Shown: positions 25,340 to 34,744 of the stretch, one piece after another
Layout of the letters: the number at the start of each line of letters is the position of its first letter
How positions within the stretch are numbered: the first letter of the stretch is position 1
NCBI RefSeq assembly: GCF_014202225.1
Contig: NZ_JACHGE010000001.1
Coordinates: forward strand, 973,320-1,037,319
Direction of reading: 5' to 3'
DNA length: 64,000 nucleotides
DNA from: Algibacter amylolyticus
Lineage (GTDB): Bacteria; Bacteroidota; Bacteroidia; Flavobacteriales; Flavobacteriaceae
Notes under the pieces: model-generated
The model's database searches: none
What the model was told of the DNA's origin: nothing
Seen by the model: the letters and a program-made list of their open reading frames with translations, nothing else
Made by a program: the position numbers and the translations under genes

Positions 25340-26830
25340 TTAAACTTTGGATGCCAACGATTTAAAAAATACATAGCCAAAGCCTACGCATAACATAAAG
25401 TGAAATGGGAAGAGACCAAAATCGCCACCTTGGTTGCCAACTATAAAGGCGCTATACATACCAAAACCAAAATAACACATGAGTAGTCCCTCGAAAATAA
25501 CGTTTACAGATATGTTTCGTTTAATGTATTTGTTGTTTTTCCAGTTGTCTTTGTACTTACTTATGTTGAATTTTGGTGTACGCACAAATTCTGATTTTTT
25601 ACCCCAATGGCCTTCTAAAACAGCAATGGAGTTATGTAACGAAAAGCCCATGGCTATTGAGAAAAATACAAAAAACATACCTATGTAGCGGATAAAGTTT
25701 TTAAAGCCGCCGCCATATATGTTTTTGTACATAAACCAGTAACACACAAAAAATATTATGGTGCTCATTACAAAGAAACTCATAACGTAAAAATACGGGC
25801 GTAAATGGGCATATTCGTTTTTTATATAAAGCATTGGGATGCTTAAAACACCAACTATAAGTACGTTTAAAAACATGGTGCTGTTTAATAAATGCAGCAA
25901 ACCGTGTACTTTGGTTTTAGCTGAAATGTTTTTGCTTTTTACAACACGACCAAGCATTTTTTGGAAGTTTTCGGCACCGCCTTTATTCCATCTGAATTGT
26001 TGTGAACGCGCTGCGCTAATTACTATAGGAAGTTCGGCAGGTGTTTCTACGTGTTCTAAATACTTGAATTTCCAGTTTTTAAGTTGTGCGCGGTAGCTAA
26101 GGTCTAAATCTTCGGTTAGCGTATCGCCTTCCCAATTTCCGGCATCGATAATACAGGCTTTACGCCAAAGTCCTGCGGTACCATTAAAATTTATAAAATG
26201 ACCTTTACTGTTTCGGCCAACTTGCTCTAGTGTAAAGTGGGCATCGAGCGCGAAGGCTTGAATTCTTGTTAGTATAGAATAGTTGCGGTTTATGTGTCCC
26301 CAACGGGTTTGTACAACACCAACGGCTTCGTCTTTAAAATAGGGTACGGTGCGTTTTAACCAGTCTGCTTCTGGTAAAAAATCGGAATCGAAAATAGCAA
26401 TAATACTGCCTTTTGCGATTTTTAAACCTTCTTTTAATGCACCGGCCTTAAAGCCTTTACGGTCTGTTCTCGTTATTTGTTTTATATCTAAGCCTTGGGC
26501 TTGAAGTTTTTGAATTTGTTTTAGAGTAGTTTCTACGGTTTCGTCTGTGGAATCGTCTAGAACTTGAATTTCTAACTTGTTTTTTGGGTAATCTATTTTT
26601 GCAATATTATCGAGCAAACGTTCCATAACATACATTTCGTTATAGACCGGAAGTTGAATGGTAATGTATGGAATTTCGTCTGGGTTTGAAAAATCGAATT
26701 TAGGTGAATTATCTTTTGCTTTCTTTGAAGACAGGTAGTTAAATAGTAGGTTGAGTTGTGCCAATGCATACATGAAAATAAGCAAAAGCGAAATGGTGTA
26801 TATGACTATAATTACGGTTTCTAATATCAT
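25340..26830 (-). CDS. Cellulose-synthase-like family 2 glycosyltransferase
   Basis: A 496-residue membrane glycosyltransferase. A GT2 domain (about residues 50-290) carries the catalytic motifs DDSTDE, FDSDF, DTLTEDLDL and QQFRWNKG. The last is the QxxRW motif of processive synthases. One N-terminal and several C-terminal membrane helices flank it. It probably makes a beta-linked envelope polysaccharide or transfers to a lipid carrier. It overlaps the next upstream minus-strand gene by one base, so three genes (this, another GT2 and a MORN protein) share one operon. Confidence 0.87.
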   Translation of the reverse strand: MILETVIIVIYTISLLLIFMYALAQLNLLFNYLSSKKAKDNSPKFDFSNPDEIPYITIQLPVYNEMYVMERLLDNIAKIDYPKNKLEIQVLDDSTDETVETTLKQIQKLQAQGLDIKQITRTDRKGFKAGALKEGLKIAKGSIIAIFDSDFLPEADWLKRTVPYFKDEAVGVVQTRWGHINRNYSILTRIQAFALDAHFTLEQVGRNSKGHFINFNGTAGLWRKACIIDAGNWEGDTLTEDLDLSYRAQLKNWKFKYLEHVETPAELPIVISAARSQQFRWNKGGAENFQKMLGRVVKSKNISAKTKVHGLLHLLNSTMFLNVLIVGVLSIPMLYIKNEYAHLRPYFYVMSFFVMSTIIFFVCYWFMYKNIYGGGFKNFIRYIGMFFVFFSIAMGFSLHNSIAVLEGHWGKKSEFVRTPKFNISKYKDNWKNNKYIKRNISVNVIFEGLLMCYFGFGMYSAFIVGNQGGDFGLFPFHFMLCVGFGYVFFKSLASKV

Positions 26831-27519
26831 TATTTAAAACTATATTTAAAAATCCAACCTAAGATTTTTATGCCTGCAAATATAGCACCTTTTACCGTAC
26901 CTGAAACTTTTGAGACACCTATTCTATTGCGGTAATTTACGGGTATTTCAGTGTATGTAAGTTTTTGCTTAAGTGCTTTGAGTTGCATTTCTACAGTCCA
27001 TCCATAGGTTTTGTCTTCCATGTTTAGCGCTAGTAATTTATTGTATTTTATAGCTCTAAATGGTCCTAAATCTGAAAACTTAGCACCAAAAAACAACTTC
27101 ATTAAATTGGTAGCTAGCCAGTTACCAAAAATTTGTGGTCCTGTCATAGACCCTTTGTCTCTTAGTTGTTTTGTGCGTGCTCCAATTACAAAATCGATAT
27201 CATCATTAATAATGGGTGCTACTATTTTTGTAAGCTCTTCTGGGTAATCGCTATAATCGCCATCTAGAAAAACAACAATATCTGGTTTTATGGTTTGGTT
27301 GGCAATATGTTGCATGCCTTTTAAGCAGGCATAGCCATAACCTTTGTTAGGTTCTTTTAAAACGGTTGCACCTGCATTTTTTGCGTTGGTTTCTGTATTG
27401 TCGGTAGAGTTGTTACTCACCACAATAACCTCGCTAACGGATTTTGGAATGTCGTTAATTACGTGTGCTATAGAATCTGCTTCGTTATAAGCAGGAATAA
27501 TAACTTTTATTTGGGTCAT
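26830..27519 (-). CDS. Family 2 glycosyltransferase, dolichol-phosphate-mannose-synthase type
   Basis: A soluble or peripheral GT2 of 229 residues. The opening IPAYNEADSI and the metal-binding FLDGDYSDYP are clear. The C-terminal half has GWTVEMQLKAL, common in polyprenol-phosphate sugar transferases. The likely reaction is transfer of a sugar from a nucleotide to polyprenyl phosphate, which would supply a GT-C enzyme such as the one at 22.5-23.9 kb. The start overlaps the preceding gene by four bases (ATGA). Confidence 0.86.
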   Translation of the reverse strand: MTQIKVIIPAYNEADSIAHVINDIPKSVSEVIVVSNNSTDNTETNAKNAGATVLKEPNKGYGYACLKGMQHIANQTIKPDIVVFLDGDYSDYPEELTKIVAPIINDDIDFVIGARTKQLRDKGSMTGPQIFGNWLATNLMKLFFGAKFSDLGPFRAIKYNKLLALNMEDKTYGWTVEMQLKALKQKLTYTEIPVNYRNRIGVSKVSGTVKGAIFAGIKILGWIFKYSFK

Positions 27520-27992
27520 TTAAGATCGCTAAGTTTATTGTCTTTTTTAAAGGATGCAAAGGTAGTCCATTCTTTTATTTTTTTTCCTGCTTTATATTTT
27601 GACGCCGAAATAAGCTTTTCGTTTTTATACATAAGACAAAATCCGTTTTTTTGATTGTCCTTTAATTGGCATTTATGGTTTATTTTTTCGCGGGAGTCAT
27701 AAAACAACCACCAATTAGTTTTTTTTCCGTTTGTAAAATGCCCTTCTTTTTCGATAGTGCCAAATTTGGTATAGAACTTCCAGTATTTAATTTCTTTGTC
27801 TTCTGAAAAGTGGCCTTCCTTTTTTAAACTACCGTTATCAAAATAGAATTTCCAAAAGGCTGTTTTTTGATTGTTTTCTAGCCAACCTTCAGCTTTAATT
27901 GTGCCGTTTTCGAAATAGGTTCGTTTGTATATTTTTTCCGCGAAAGCGTTAAAACTAATAAACACTATTATAATAATAATTACCTTTTTCAT
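27516..27992 (-). CDS. MORN-repeat exported protein (YwqK-like)
   Basis: A 158-residue protein with a signal peptide (to about residue 19) and four to five tandem repeats of the MORN/YwqK type. Each repeat centres on [YF]-x-[ND]-G-x-[LI]-K-x-E-G followed by a Trp/Tyr pair. Members of this group are often filed as antitoxins (YwqK), but this exported copy has no toxin neighbour and precedes two glycosyltransferases. It may bind membrane or envelope partners. It is the first gene of the minus-strand operon. Confidence 0.75.
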   Translation of the reverse strand: MKKVIIIIIVFISFNAFAEKIYKRTYFENGTIKAEGWLENNQKTAFWKFYFDNGSLKKEGHFSEDKEIKYWKFYTKFGTIEKEGHFTNGKKTNWWLFYDSREKINHKCQLKDNQKNGFCLMYKNEKLISASKYKAGKKIKEWTTFASFKKDNKLSDLK

Positions 27993-28108
27993 TTCTTGTT
28001 ATTAGCTAATTCAAAAAGAATCGCTGAGGTTTATACAGATACACATGGCACTTTTTAGATATTATATATCTTCGTTTTATGCTGTACTCTGCGACTGATG
28101 CTGAAAAC

Positions 28109-29698
28109 TTATTTCTTATTTACTAAATCCATTAAATCTACATCGTTTCCTAATAATATTTCAGTCGGATTAATACGGCCGTCCATACTATCATTTTCAA
28201 GTTTTAAAACACCTCTTGGGCAAACTGCAGAACAAATGCCGCAGCCAACACAACTAGATCGTACTATGTTTTCGCCTTTTTGAGCATAATGACGCACATC
28301 AATTCCCATTTCGCAACTGTTAGAGCAGTTACCACAAGAAATGCATTGACCACCATTGGTAGTAATTCTAAATTTAGAAAATAAACGCTGTTGGAATCCT
28401 AAAATAGCTGCCATTGGACATCCAAAACGACACCAAGAACGGTTACCTAAAATAGGGTAGAAGCCGGTACCAATAACACCAGAAAATATAGAACCTATAT
28501 AAAGGCCATATGCCGACCTAAGTGCAGAGCCTTTTATAAAGAAAACGTGCTCTGTAGTACCTGTAAAATGCATGATTAATAATAGCGCAATAACGCTAAA
28601 AAAGCCAATAGCGCCATATTTAGCATCTTTACCTAGCTCCTTGCTTTTAAAGAACATAACACCAGCGAAAACTAAAGTTAAAAAACCAATAACTAACGAG
28701 ATGAAAAGCCCACGTGTTAACCAAAAATCGTTTTTATCGTAGCCTAAATAGGTGTAAACCATGGCAACCGTCATTACTACAGAAAATACTAAAACGGTAT
28801 GTATTAACCAACGTTCTAGCTTCCAAGCAGACATTTTTTTAGAAGATAATTGTCTAAAAGAATCGCCAGCAGTTTCTGCTAATCCGCCACAACCACAAAC
28901 CCAAGAGCAATACCAGCGTTTACCATATTTGTAAGTTAATATAGGAGTAATAATAAAGGTTGAAAGGATACCGAAAACTATTAACGCTAAACCAATATTT
29001 CCGTTGGAAAGGAATCCGTTTACAGACCATTCATCAAAAATGTAATAGTTAAGTGGCCATACACTTTTAAGATCGTAATATGGTAAATCGTTATTCATAA
29101 CGTACATGAATTCCGGAATTAAAAAGGCAAAACCTAATTGGAAAAACATTACCGATCCTGTACGTATTTGTTGGTAGCGGTTATGGCGGTATTTAAGTAT
29201 AAATTTATATCCAAAGGCTAAAATAGCTATGGTGTAAAGTGTACCGTAAACAAACCATTGGCTTGCAGGTCTGCCGCTTAATAATTTACTTAGTGGGTCG
29301 AATAGGTGCACTAATCCTGTGTTTTCTGCACCATCTTTTCCTAAACCTAAATATTGAGGAAAAAAATAAAGCACTATATAAAATGTGGTAAGTACAACGC
29401 CTAAAACATAACCCCAAGCGCCATGGGAAGATATAGATTTAAACCAAACACCATCATTTTTTATGCCTTCTAACTTGGTTAAATAGGCTTCTCTGGAGTA
29501 GATTATAACACCTAAAGAAATCATGCCTAATGACAATGTTAAGAACAAACCTTCGTTTGGAAAATTAGTGTTTAACAGCGCTAATGCCATTATAAAAAGG
29601 CCGATAAAGCCAATGGCTAATGCGACTTTTTGTTTCGTTGAAATATCTAAAGCATCTGGTTTTGCTAAAGACATACTATTATTTATTTTATTACTCAT
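28109..29698 (-). CDS. Polytopic 4Fe-4S membrane protein, NosR/NapH/CcoG-like
   Basis: A 529-residue membrane protein. About ten hydrophobic segments precede a C-terminal bacterial-ferredoxin-type domain with two 4Fe-4S motifs (CISCGNCSNSCEMG and CVGCGICSAVCPRG). Additional Cys patches lie between helices (YCSWVCGCGG and SWCRFGCPM), as in NapH/NosR proteins that pass electrons across the membrane. It is two bases from the stop of the FAD oxidoreductase gene, so the pair forms an electron-transfer module. No terminal reductase is adjacent, so the acceptor is unknown. Confidence 0.82.
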   Translation of the reverse strand: MSNKINNSMSLAKPDALDISTKQKVALAIGFIGLFIMALALLNTNFPNEGLFLTLSLGMISLGVIIYSREAYLTKLEGIKNDGVWFKSISSHGAWGYVLGVVLTTFYIVLYFFPQYLGLGKDGAENTGLVHLFDPLSKLLSGRPASQWFVYGTLYTIAILAFGYKFILKYRHNRYQQIRTGSVMFFQLGFAFLIPEFMYVMNNDLPYYDLKSVWPLNYYIFDEWSVNGFLSNGNIGLALIVFGILSTFIITPILTYKYGKRWYCSWVCGCGGLAETAGDSFRQLSSKKMSAWKLERWLIHTVLVFSVVMTVAMVYTYLGYDKNDFWLTRGLFISLVIGFLTLVFAGVMFFKSKELGKDAKYGAIGFFSVIALLLIMHFTGTTEHVFFIKGSALRSAYGLYIGSIFSGVIGTGFYPILGNRSWCRFGCPMAAILGFQQRLFSKFRITTNGGQCISCGNCSNSCEMGIDVRHYAQKGENIVRSSCVGCGICSAVCPRGVLKLENDSMDGRINPTEILLGNDVDLMDLVNKK

Positions 29699-29700
29699 GG

Positions 29701-31008
29701 TTAGGCTATTTGCAATTGTTTGTTGTAGGTTGAAAGTATATCGGCTTCGTAATGACTATAAAATTCGGGATCGAAATTAGCCTCAGGAAGATGATTTATA
29801 ACATAATCGACATCGCGTTTTTCTGTTAGCCATGTATCAAAAGTTTCATGGCGCATTCTAATTCCAAAGGTATTAATACCTAAAAATGCTTTTGTTGTTT
29901 TATGGTAAGCTACTGTTATGCATTTGGTATCGTCCTCATGTTTCCAATGGAAATGTTTTTCATAATCTGGACAACTACGTTCACTATAAACCCAACCATA
30001 GGTTTGGTATTCTATGTCTAAAAATTTAGCAGAGTTAAACCAATGCCCAGGGTTGTATTGTATTTTGTTTCCGCAAATAGTTTGTGCTAAGGTTTCGCCC
30101 ATCATACGGCCTGTGTACCAAACGGCTTCAATGCTACGACGACCATTTATACCTTCATGTTGTTCGGCGCAATCGCCAATAGCGTAAATATCTTTAATGT
30201 TGGTTTCTAAATACGGGTTTACTTTTACACCTCTTCCAACTTCAATAGTTGAATCTTTTAAAAAATTGATATTCGGCGTTACTCCGGCCGTTAAGCCTAC
30301 CACATTACATTCAATTTCTTCGCCGGTTTCTTCAATGATTATAGATTTTACTTTTCCGTTTTCATCAGCCTTAATTTCTTTTAAATTAGTAGCAAGGCGT
30401 AAATCTATATGATGATTTTTTATATGTCTGTTAATCATTTGGCTTTCTCCACTCGGTAAAACGCCATTCCAGAAGCTGTCTTCTCGCACCAAAAAGGTAA
30501 CCGGAATATTTCTAGAGTTTAGCATTTCGGCCAACTCAATTCCAATTAAACCACCACCAACTATTACGGCGCGTTTACAAACATCGTTATTAGGTGCATG
30601 CTTTTCAAGATTTTCTAAATCTTGCTTATGGTACATGCCCATAACACCTTCTAGATCTTGACCTGGCCAACCAAACTTATTTGGTTTACTGCCTGTGGCA
30701 ATAATAAGTTTATCGTAATTTAAAGCATCACCTTCTGCAAAATGAAGTGTTTTTGCAGTAGTATCTATATTGTTAACGTATCCTTTTTTAAGTTCAATTC
30801 TGTTTTTCTCCCAGAACCAATTCTCGTAGGGTTGGGTGTGTTCAAATTTCATGTGTCCCATGTAAATATACATAAGTGCAGTTCTAGAGAAGAAATATTC
30901 GGTTTCTGCCGATACTATGGTAATCCTTTTGTCTGATAGTTTTCTAATATGTCGAGCGGCAGTTACTCCAGAAATTCCGTTTCCTATAATAACAATGTGT
31001 TCTTCCAT
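29701..31008 (-). CDS. FAD-dependent NAD(P)H oxidoreductase, rubredoxin-reductase/NirB-N type
   Basis: A 435-residue flavoprotein with an FAD loop (IIGNGISGVTAA) at the start, an NAD(P) loop (VGGGLIGIELAE) near residue 155, and the GDCAEQ FAD-ribityl motif near 275. A C-terminal extension of about 110 residues beyond the common core is unassigned. It probably oxidises NAD(P)H and donates electrons to an Fe-S partner, most simply the membrane protein encoded two bases downstream. Confidence 0.86.
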   Translation of the reverse strand: MEEHIVIIGNGISGVTAARHIRKLSDKRITIVSAETEYFFSRTALMYIYMGHMKFEHTQPYENWFWEKNRIELKKGYVNNIDTTAKTLHFAEGDALNYDKLIIATGSKPNKFGWPGQDLEGVMGMYHKQDLENLEKHAPNNDVCKRAVIVGGGLIGIELAEMLNSRNIPVTFLVREDSFWNGVLPSGESQMINRHIKNHHIDLRLATNLKEIKADENGKVKSIIIEETGEEIECNVVGLTAGVTPNINFLKDSTIEVGRGVKVNPYLETNIKDIYAIGDCAEQHEGINGRRSIEAVWYTGRMMGETLAQTICGNKIQYNPGHWFNSAKFLDIEYQTYGWVYSERSCPDYEKHFHWKHEDDTKCITVAYHKTTKAFLGINTFGIRMRHETFDTWLTEKRDVDYVINHLPEANFDPEFYSHYEADILSTYNKQLQIA

Positions 31009-31286
31009 GTTTTAGTAATTGGGTTGATTTGTTAGTATTATCTATGAGACTTTTTAGAATAAAAACTTGATGTGCTTAAATGTAAATTCAAAAGATAATG
31101 ATAGTTCTGTCGAAGCTAAAGGTAATAACTTAACAGAAGGGTTTAATTTAGAACAAGTTTAAATTGTTGGTGTTTTGTAAGGATTTCAACTATCGTAAAA
31201 TATTATTTTTTTTAAGCGTATTGTAATTATCTAGAAATTCCTGCGACCCAATGGCAGTTACTTTGCAAAATTCAAAATTTACAAAA

Positions 31287-32000
31287 ATGAAAAAACAAAT
31301 AATTATAGCGCTTCTGGTTTTAATGGCTTTTGAAGGTTTCTCTCAAGATTTAAATTCTTTTTTTAATAAAGCAGATGCTTTTTTTAAAGAAAATGTGGCT
31401 AACGGAAAAGTGGCATATTCAAAAATTCATGCTAACCAAAATGAACTTAATAGTATTTTAAAAATAGCCGAAGGAATAACCGTATCAAAAGCTGATGCTA
31501 ATAACTTTCAAGCCTTTTGGATTAATGCCTATAACCTATCTGTAATAAAAGGCATAGTAAACAATTATCCAACAAATTCCCCATTAGATAACAAAGGTTT
31601 TTTTGACGCTACAACCTACAGTTTAGGAGGCAAACAAATTACTTTAAACGACATAGAACATAAGCTATTACGTGGTAATTTTAAAGATGCTCGTTTTCAT
31701 TTTGTATTAGTTTGTGGTGCTGTTGGTTGTCCGCCTTTAATTAGTAAAGCGTATTTGCCAACTACTTTAAATGCTCAGTTGGAAGAACAGACTAAAATAG
31801 CATTAAACGGATCTTTTTTAAGAGTGAATACTAAGAAAAATCGAGTACAAGCATCTCAAATTATGGAGTGGTATAAGGAAGATTTTACAAGGAACGGTAA
31901 GCGTGAAATAGATTTTATAAACACATTCCGCACAGAAAAATTAGATAGTAAATTTAAATTGAGCTATTTCCCATATAATTGGAACCTAAACAAACAATAA
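31287..32000 (+). CDS. Exported DUF547 protein
   Basis: The start is set at ATG 31287, which gives a clean signal peptide (MKKQIIIALLVLMAFEGFSQ). An earlier in-frame ATG at 31251 would add twelve non-signal residues. The 237-residue product carries DUF547 hallmarks: FWINAYNLSVIKG, DIEHKLLRG and FVLVCGAVGCPPL. Function is not established for the family. A second, lipoprotein-type DUF547 member is at 41.2-42.1 kb. The next gene encodes an outer-membrane barrel, suggesting an envelope role. Confidence 0.8.
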   Translation: MKKQIIIALLVLMAFEGFSQDLNSFFNKADAFFKENVANGKVAYSKIHANQNELNSILKIAEGITVSKADANNFQAFWINAYNLSVIKGIVNNYPTNSPLDNKGFFDATTYSLGGKQITLNDIEHKLLRGNFKDARFHFVLVCGAVGCPPLISKAYLPTTLNAQLEEQTKIALNGSFLRVNTKKNRVQASQIMEWYKEDFTRNGKREIDFINTFRTEKLDSKFKLSYFPYNWNLNKQ

Positions 32001-32067
32001 CAAAATAATAACTAACCCAAAACACATAAGTTTCCATTGGCGTGGAACCGAAAAACTAAAACACATC

Positions 32068-32982
32068 ATGAAAAAAGCATTAGCAGTATTAGTACTTATC
32101 GCAATTACGTATAATGGATATTCTCAAGAAGAAGATACCTCAAAAAGAAGTAATGTACAAGAGTTTACACCTTCAAAATTACTAAGAAAAGGGCAATGGG
32201 ATATTAAGTTTTTTAATAGTTTATACACACAAACGAAACAAACAGGTGCTGGAACAGGCGAATCTTTTAGTATTGATAGACAAAATTTTTTTACTAATAC
32301 AACTGAAATTTATACAGGTGTAAGTAACAATTCAAGAATAAACGTAGGCTTTGTTTTTCAAGTAAGAGCAAATAATTTTGGAGGTCAAAGCGCACTTAGT
32401 GTATTCGATTTTGAGAACAACGGCATAGATTCTCGAAGCGGCTTAACAACAATAGCACCATCTATAAGAGTGCAACCGTTTGCTAGTATTCCTAATTTTT
32501 CTTTTACAAGTTCTTTGTATTTGCCTATTTTTAAAGATGAAGCGGTACCAGCATATTTAGATAAAAGAAGTACGTTTTGGGAAACTAAATTTTTCTATGA
32601 TAAAACGTTTGGAGGTGGCGATTGGCAAATATTTACAGAAGCCGATTTTGGTTTTAATTTTGGCGAGAGTCAAACCGATGCAGATCCTTTAACGGAGAAT
32701 CCTAATGAGCGTTTTGCAAATAATAGCATGTTTTTACCCTTAAGTGCTTTTTTAAGTTACTTTCCATCTAGCAAGTCAACTTTATTTGTTAACGCTCAAC
32801 AAGCTTTTCTTATCGATTTAGGTAATAATTTTGAGCAAAATTACACGCAATTAGGGTTTGGAGGAAAATATCAATTAACAAATGTTTTAAATATTGAAGC
32901 GTCATACGGGAAATTTGTGCGTGGAAATAATTTTCAAGGTTTAGGGCAAACTTTTAGTATTGGTTTAAGAGCTTTGTTATAA
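32068..32982 (+). CDS. Predicted outer-membrane beta-barrel protein
   Basis: A 304-residue protein with a signal peptide (MKKALAVLVLIAITYNGYSQ). The mature part has alternating hydrophobic strands, Asn/Gly turns and aromatic girdle residues. The C-terminus (FSIGLRALL) fits a barrel, although it does not end in Phe. I recognise no transport family. It follows the DUF547 gene in the same direction by 67 bases. Confidence 0.68.
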   Translation: MKKALAVLVLIAITYNGYSQEEDTSKRSNVQEFTPSKLLRKGQWDIKFFNSLYTQTKQTGAGTGESFSIDRQNFFTNTTEIYTGVSNNSRINVGFVFQVRANNFGGQSALSVFDFENNGIDSRSGLTTIAPSIRVQPFASIPNFSFTSSLYLPIFKDEAVPAYLDKRSTFWETKFFYDKTFGGGDWQIFTEADFGFNFGESQTDADPLTENPNERFANNSMFLPLSAFLSYFPSSKSTLFVNAQQAFLIDLGNNFEQNYTQLGFGGKYQLTNVLNIEASYGKFVRGNNFQGLGQTFSIGLRALL

Positions 32983-33015
32983 GAATAATATTAAATTAGA
33001 AGTTTAATATTTTAT

Positions 33016-34023
33016 ATGAAGCCATTTAAACTCTTATTTCTTTTATCAATTTTAGCAATACAATCTTGCAAAACTCAGACCAATAAAATTAATGGTGTGA
33101 GTTTTGTGTCTTCTAGACAACCTATAGATCAAAGTCATACATATCCTGTGGTTAATTTAAATGCCAATTATGCGGCTGTAATGCCTTTTGGTTTTATTAG
33201 AGATTTAAGTTTGCCAGAAGTGAAATTTAATGGAGAAAGACAATGGTATGGCGAAAGAAAAGAAGGTGCAGCACAGTATATTACCGAATTAAATAAACAG
33301 CATATTAAAATTATGTTGAAACCTCAAATTTGGGTAGGGCATGGGCAATTTACCGGTTATATTAAAATGACTAACGAAGCCGATTGGAAAACCCTCGAGG
33401 ATTCTTACTCAAAGTTTATTTTAGAATATGCCGACTTAGCGGCAAAAATGAATGTTGAAATATTTTGCATAGGGACCGAATTAGAAGGCTTTATAAGTAA
33501 CAGACCAGATTATTGGTTTAAACTTATAAAAGATGTAAAAGCTATTTATAAAGGTAAATTAACCTATGCTGCAAATTGGGATGAGTTTAAACGAACACCT
33601 TTTTGGAGCGAATTAGATTTTATAGGTGTCGATGCCTATTTTCCGGTAAGCGAAAGCAAAACGCCAACCATAGCCGAATGTTTATTGGGTTGGGAAAAAC
33701 ATAAAGGTGATATTTTAAAAGTACATCAAGAACATAAAAAACCTATTTTGTTTACGGAATATGGTTATAGAAGTGTTGATTACACCGGAAAAGAACCTTG
33801 GGTGAGTGATAGAAGCATGACTCAAGTTAATTTTGATGCTCAAACCAACACCACACAAGCTTTATTTGACACTTTTTGGAAAGAAGATTGGTTTGCTGGC
33901 GGTTTTATTTGGAAATGGTTTCATGATCATGAAAAATCTGGAGGTGAAAGCGATTCAAGGTTTACACCGCAAAACAAGCCGGTAGAAGCCTTAATTCGTA
34001 AACACTATAAATCTTATGAGTAA
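33016..34023 (+). CDS. Glycosidase-like lipoprotein (GH113-type TIM barrel)
   Basis: A 335-residue lipoprotein (signal ending LAIQSC). The mature domain looks like a clan GH-A TIM barrel: KPQIWVGHGQF, CIGTELEG with Glu155 as likely acid/base, and LFTEYGYR with Glu248 as likely nucleophile. The closest named family is GH113 (beta-mannanase-type). Several flavobacterial members are of unknown specificity. Its end overlaps the next gene by eight bases. A surface glycan role is likely. Confidence 0.78.
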   Translation: MKPFKLLFLLSILAIQSCKTQTNKINGVSFVSSRQPIDQSHTYPVVNLNANYAAVMPFGFIRDLSLPEVKFNGERQWYGERKEGAAQYITELNKQHIKIMLKPQIWVGHGQFTGYIKMTNEADWKTLEDSYSKFILEYADLAAKMNVEIFCIGTELEGFISNRPDYWFKLIKDVKAIYKGKLTYAANWDEFKRTPFWSELDFIGVDAYFPVSESKTPTIAECLLGWEKHKGDILKVHQEHKKPILFTEYGYRSVDYTGKEPWVSDRSMTQVNFDAQTNTTQALFDTFWKEDWFAGGFIWKWFHDHEKSGGESDSRFTPQNKPVEALIRKHYKSYE

Positions 34024-34744
34024 ATTAAAATACATTGCAATATGTCTATGGGTTTTAGTGTCTTGCGCTAGAGATAACGACGACGATATACAAACCTTAG
34101 CAACGTATATTCAAGGCCGTACAGTTGAACTAGGTGCTGTTATTGCTTGTGCGGCAAGCGATGAGGTTAATGGAGATATTCTAACCTTTTATTATGCAGA
34201 ATCGGGAGCTTCTAATGTGAGGTTTTATGAAACTTTAGGTGTTGATGTCGATCCAAACGATTTTAAAAACTATACTTTAAATAACGTAGAAAGCGAACCC
34301 ATATTTAATGGGCATCTAAGACGTTTTACGCAAAGTTCTGCAACAGAAAAATGGATTATAATCACTTTTGAGTTAGCCGATGAAATAAAAATATCTAACC
34401 CCATTCGCACAAAACAATTATCGAAACCTACAGTTTGGAATGATAAAGTTAATATCAGTCAAAGCACATCTGGAATGCCTGATTTTAGTTGGGTCGATAA
34501 TCCAGAAGGCGATAATGCTATATATTTTTAGGTAGTTTCTGCTGCTAATGGTGATTTTCTATCCGGAACGTATACCTACGAGAATCAATTTCAATACTAC
34601 AATACAAGCAATGTTGTTTTGAATGTAACCACACAAACCCCACCGAATTTAATTTTCAATGAAAATTATAATTTCACATTAATGGATGTAAGTCTAGATA
34701 ATTGGGTAAATTGGGTTATTCAAAAATCGTTTGTTGCTGAATGA
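34016..34744 (+). pseudogene. Lipoprotein gene interrupted by one in-frame TAG
   Basis: A 171-residue lipoprotein frame (signal ending LVSCAR) stops at TAG 34529-34531, but the same frame stays open for 70 more sensible codons (VVSAANGDFLSGTYTYEN onward). It reaches a TGA at 34742-34744 that overlaps the next start as ATGA. Restoring codon 172 (for example CAG, Gln) gives a 242-residue protein tightly coupled to the Omp85-type gene. The TAG is therefore most likely a recent nonsense mutation or a base-call error. I recognise no domain. If the stop is genuine, a 171-residue truncated lipoprotein is made. Confidence 0.75.
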
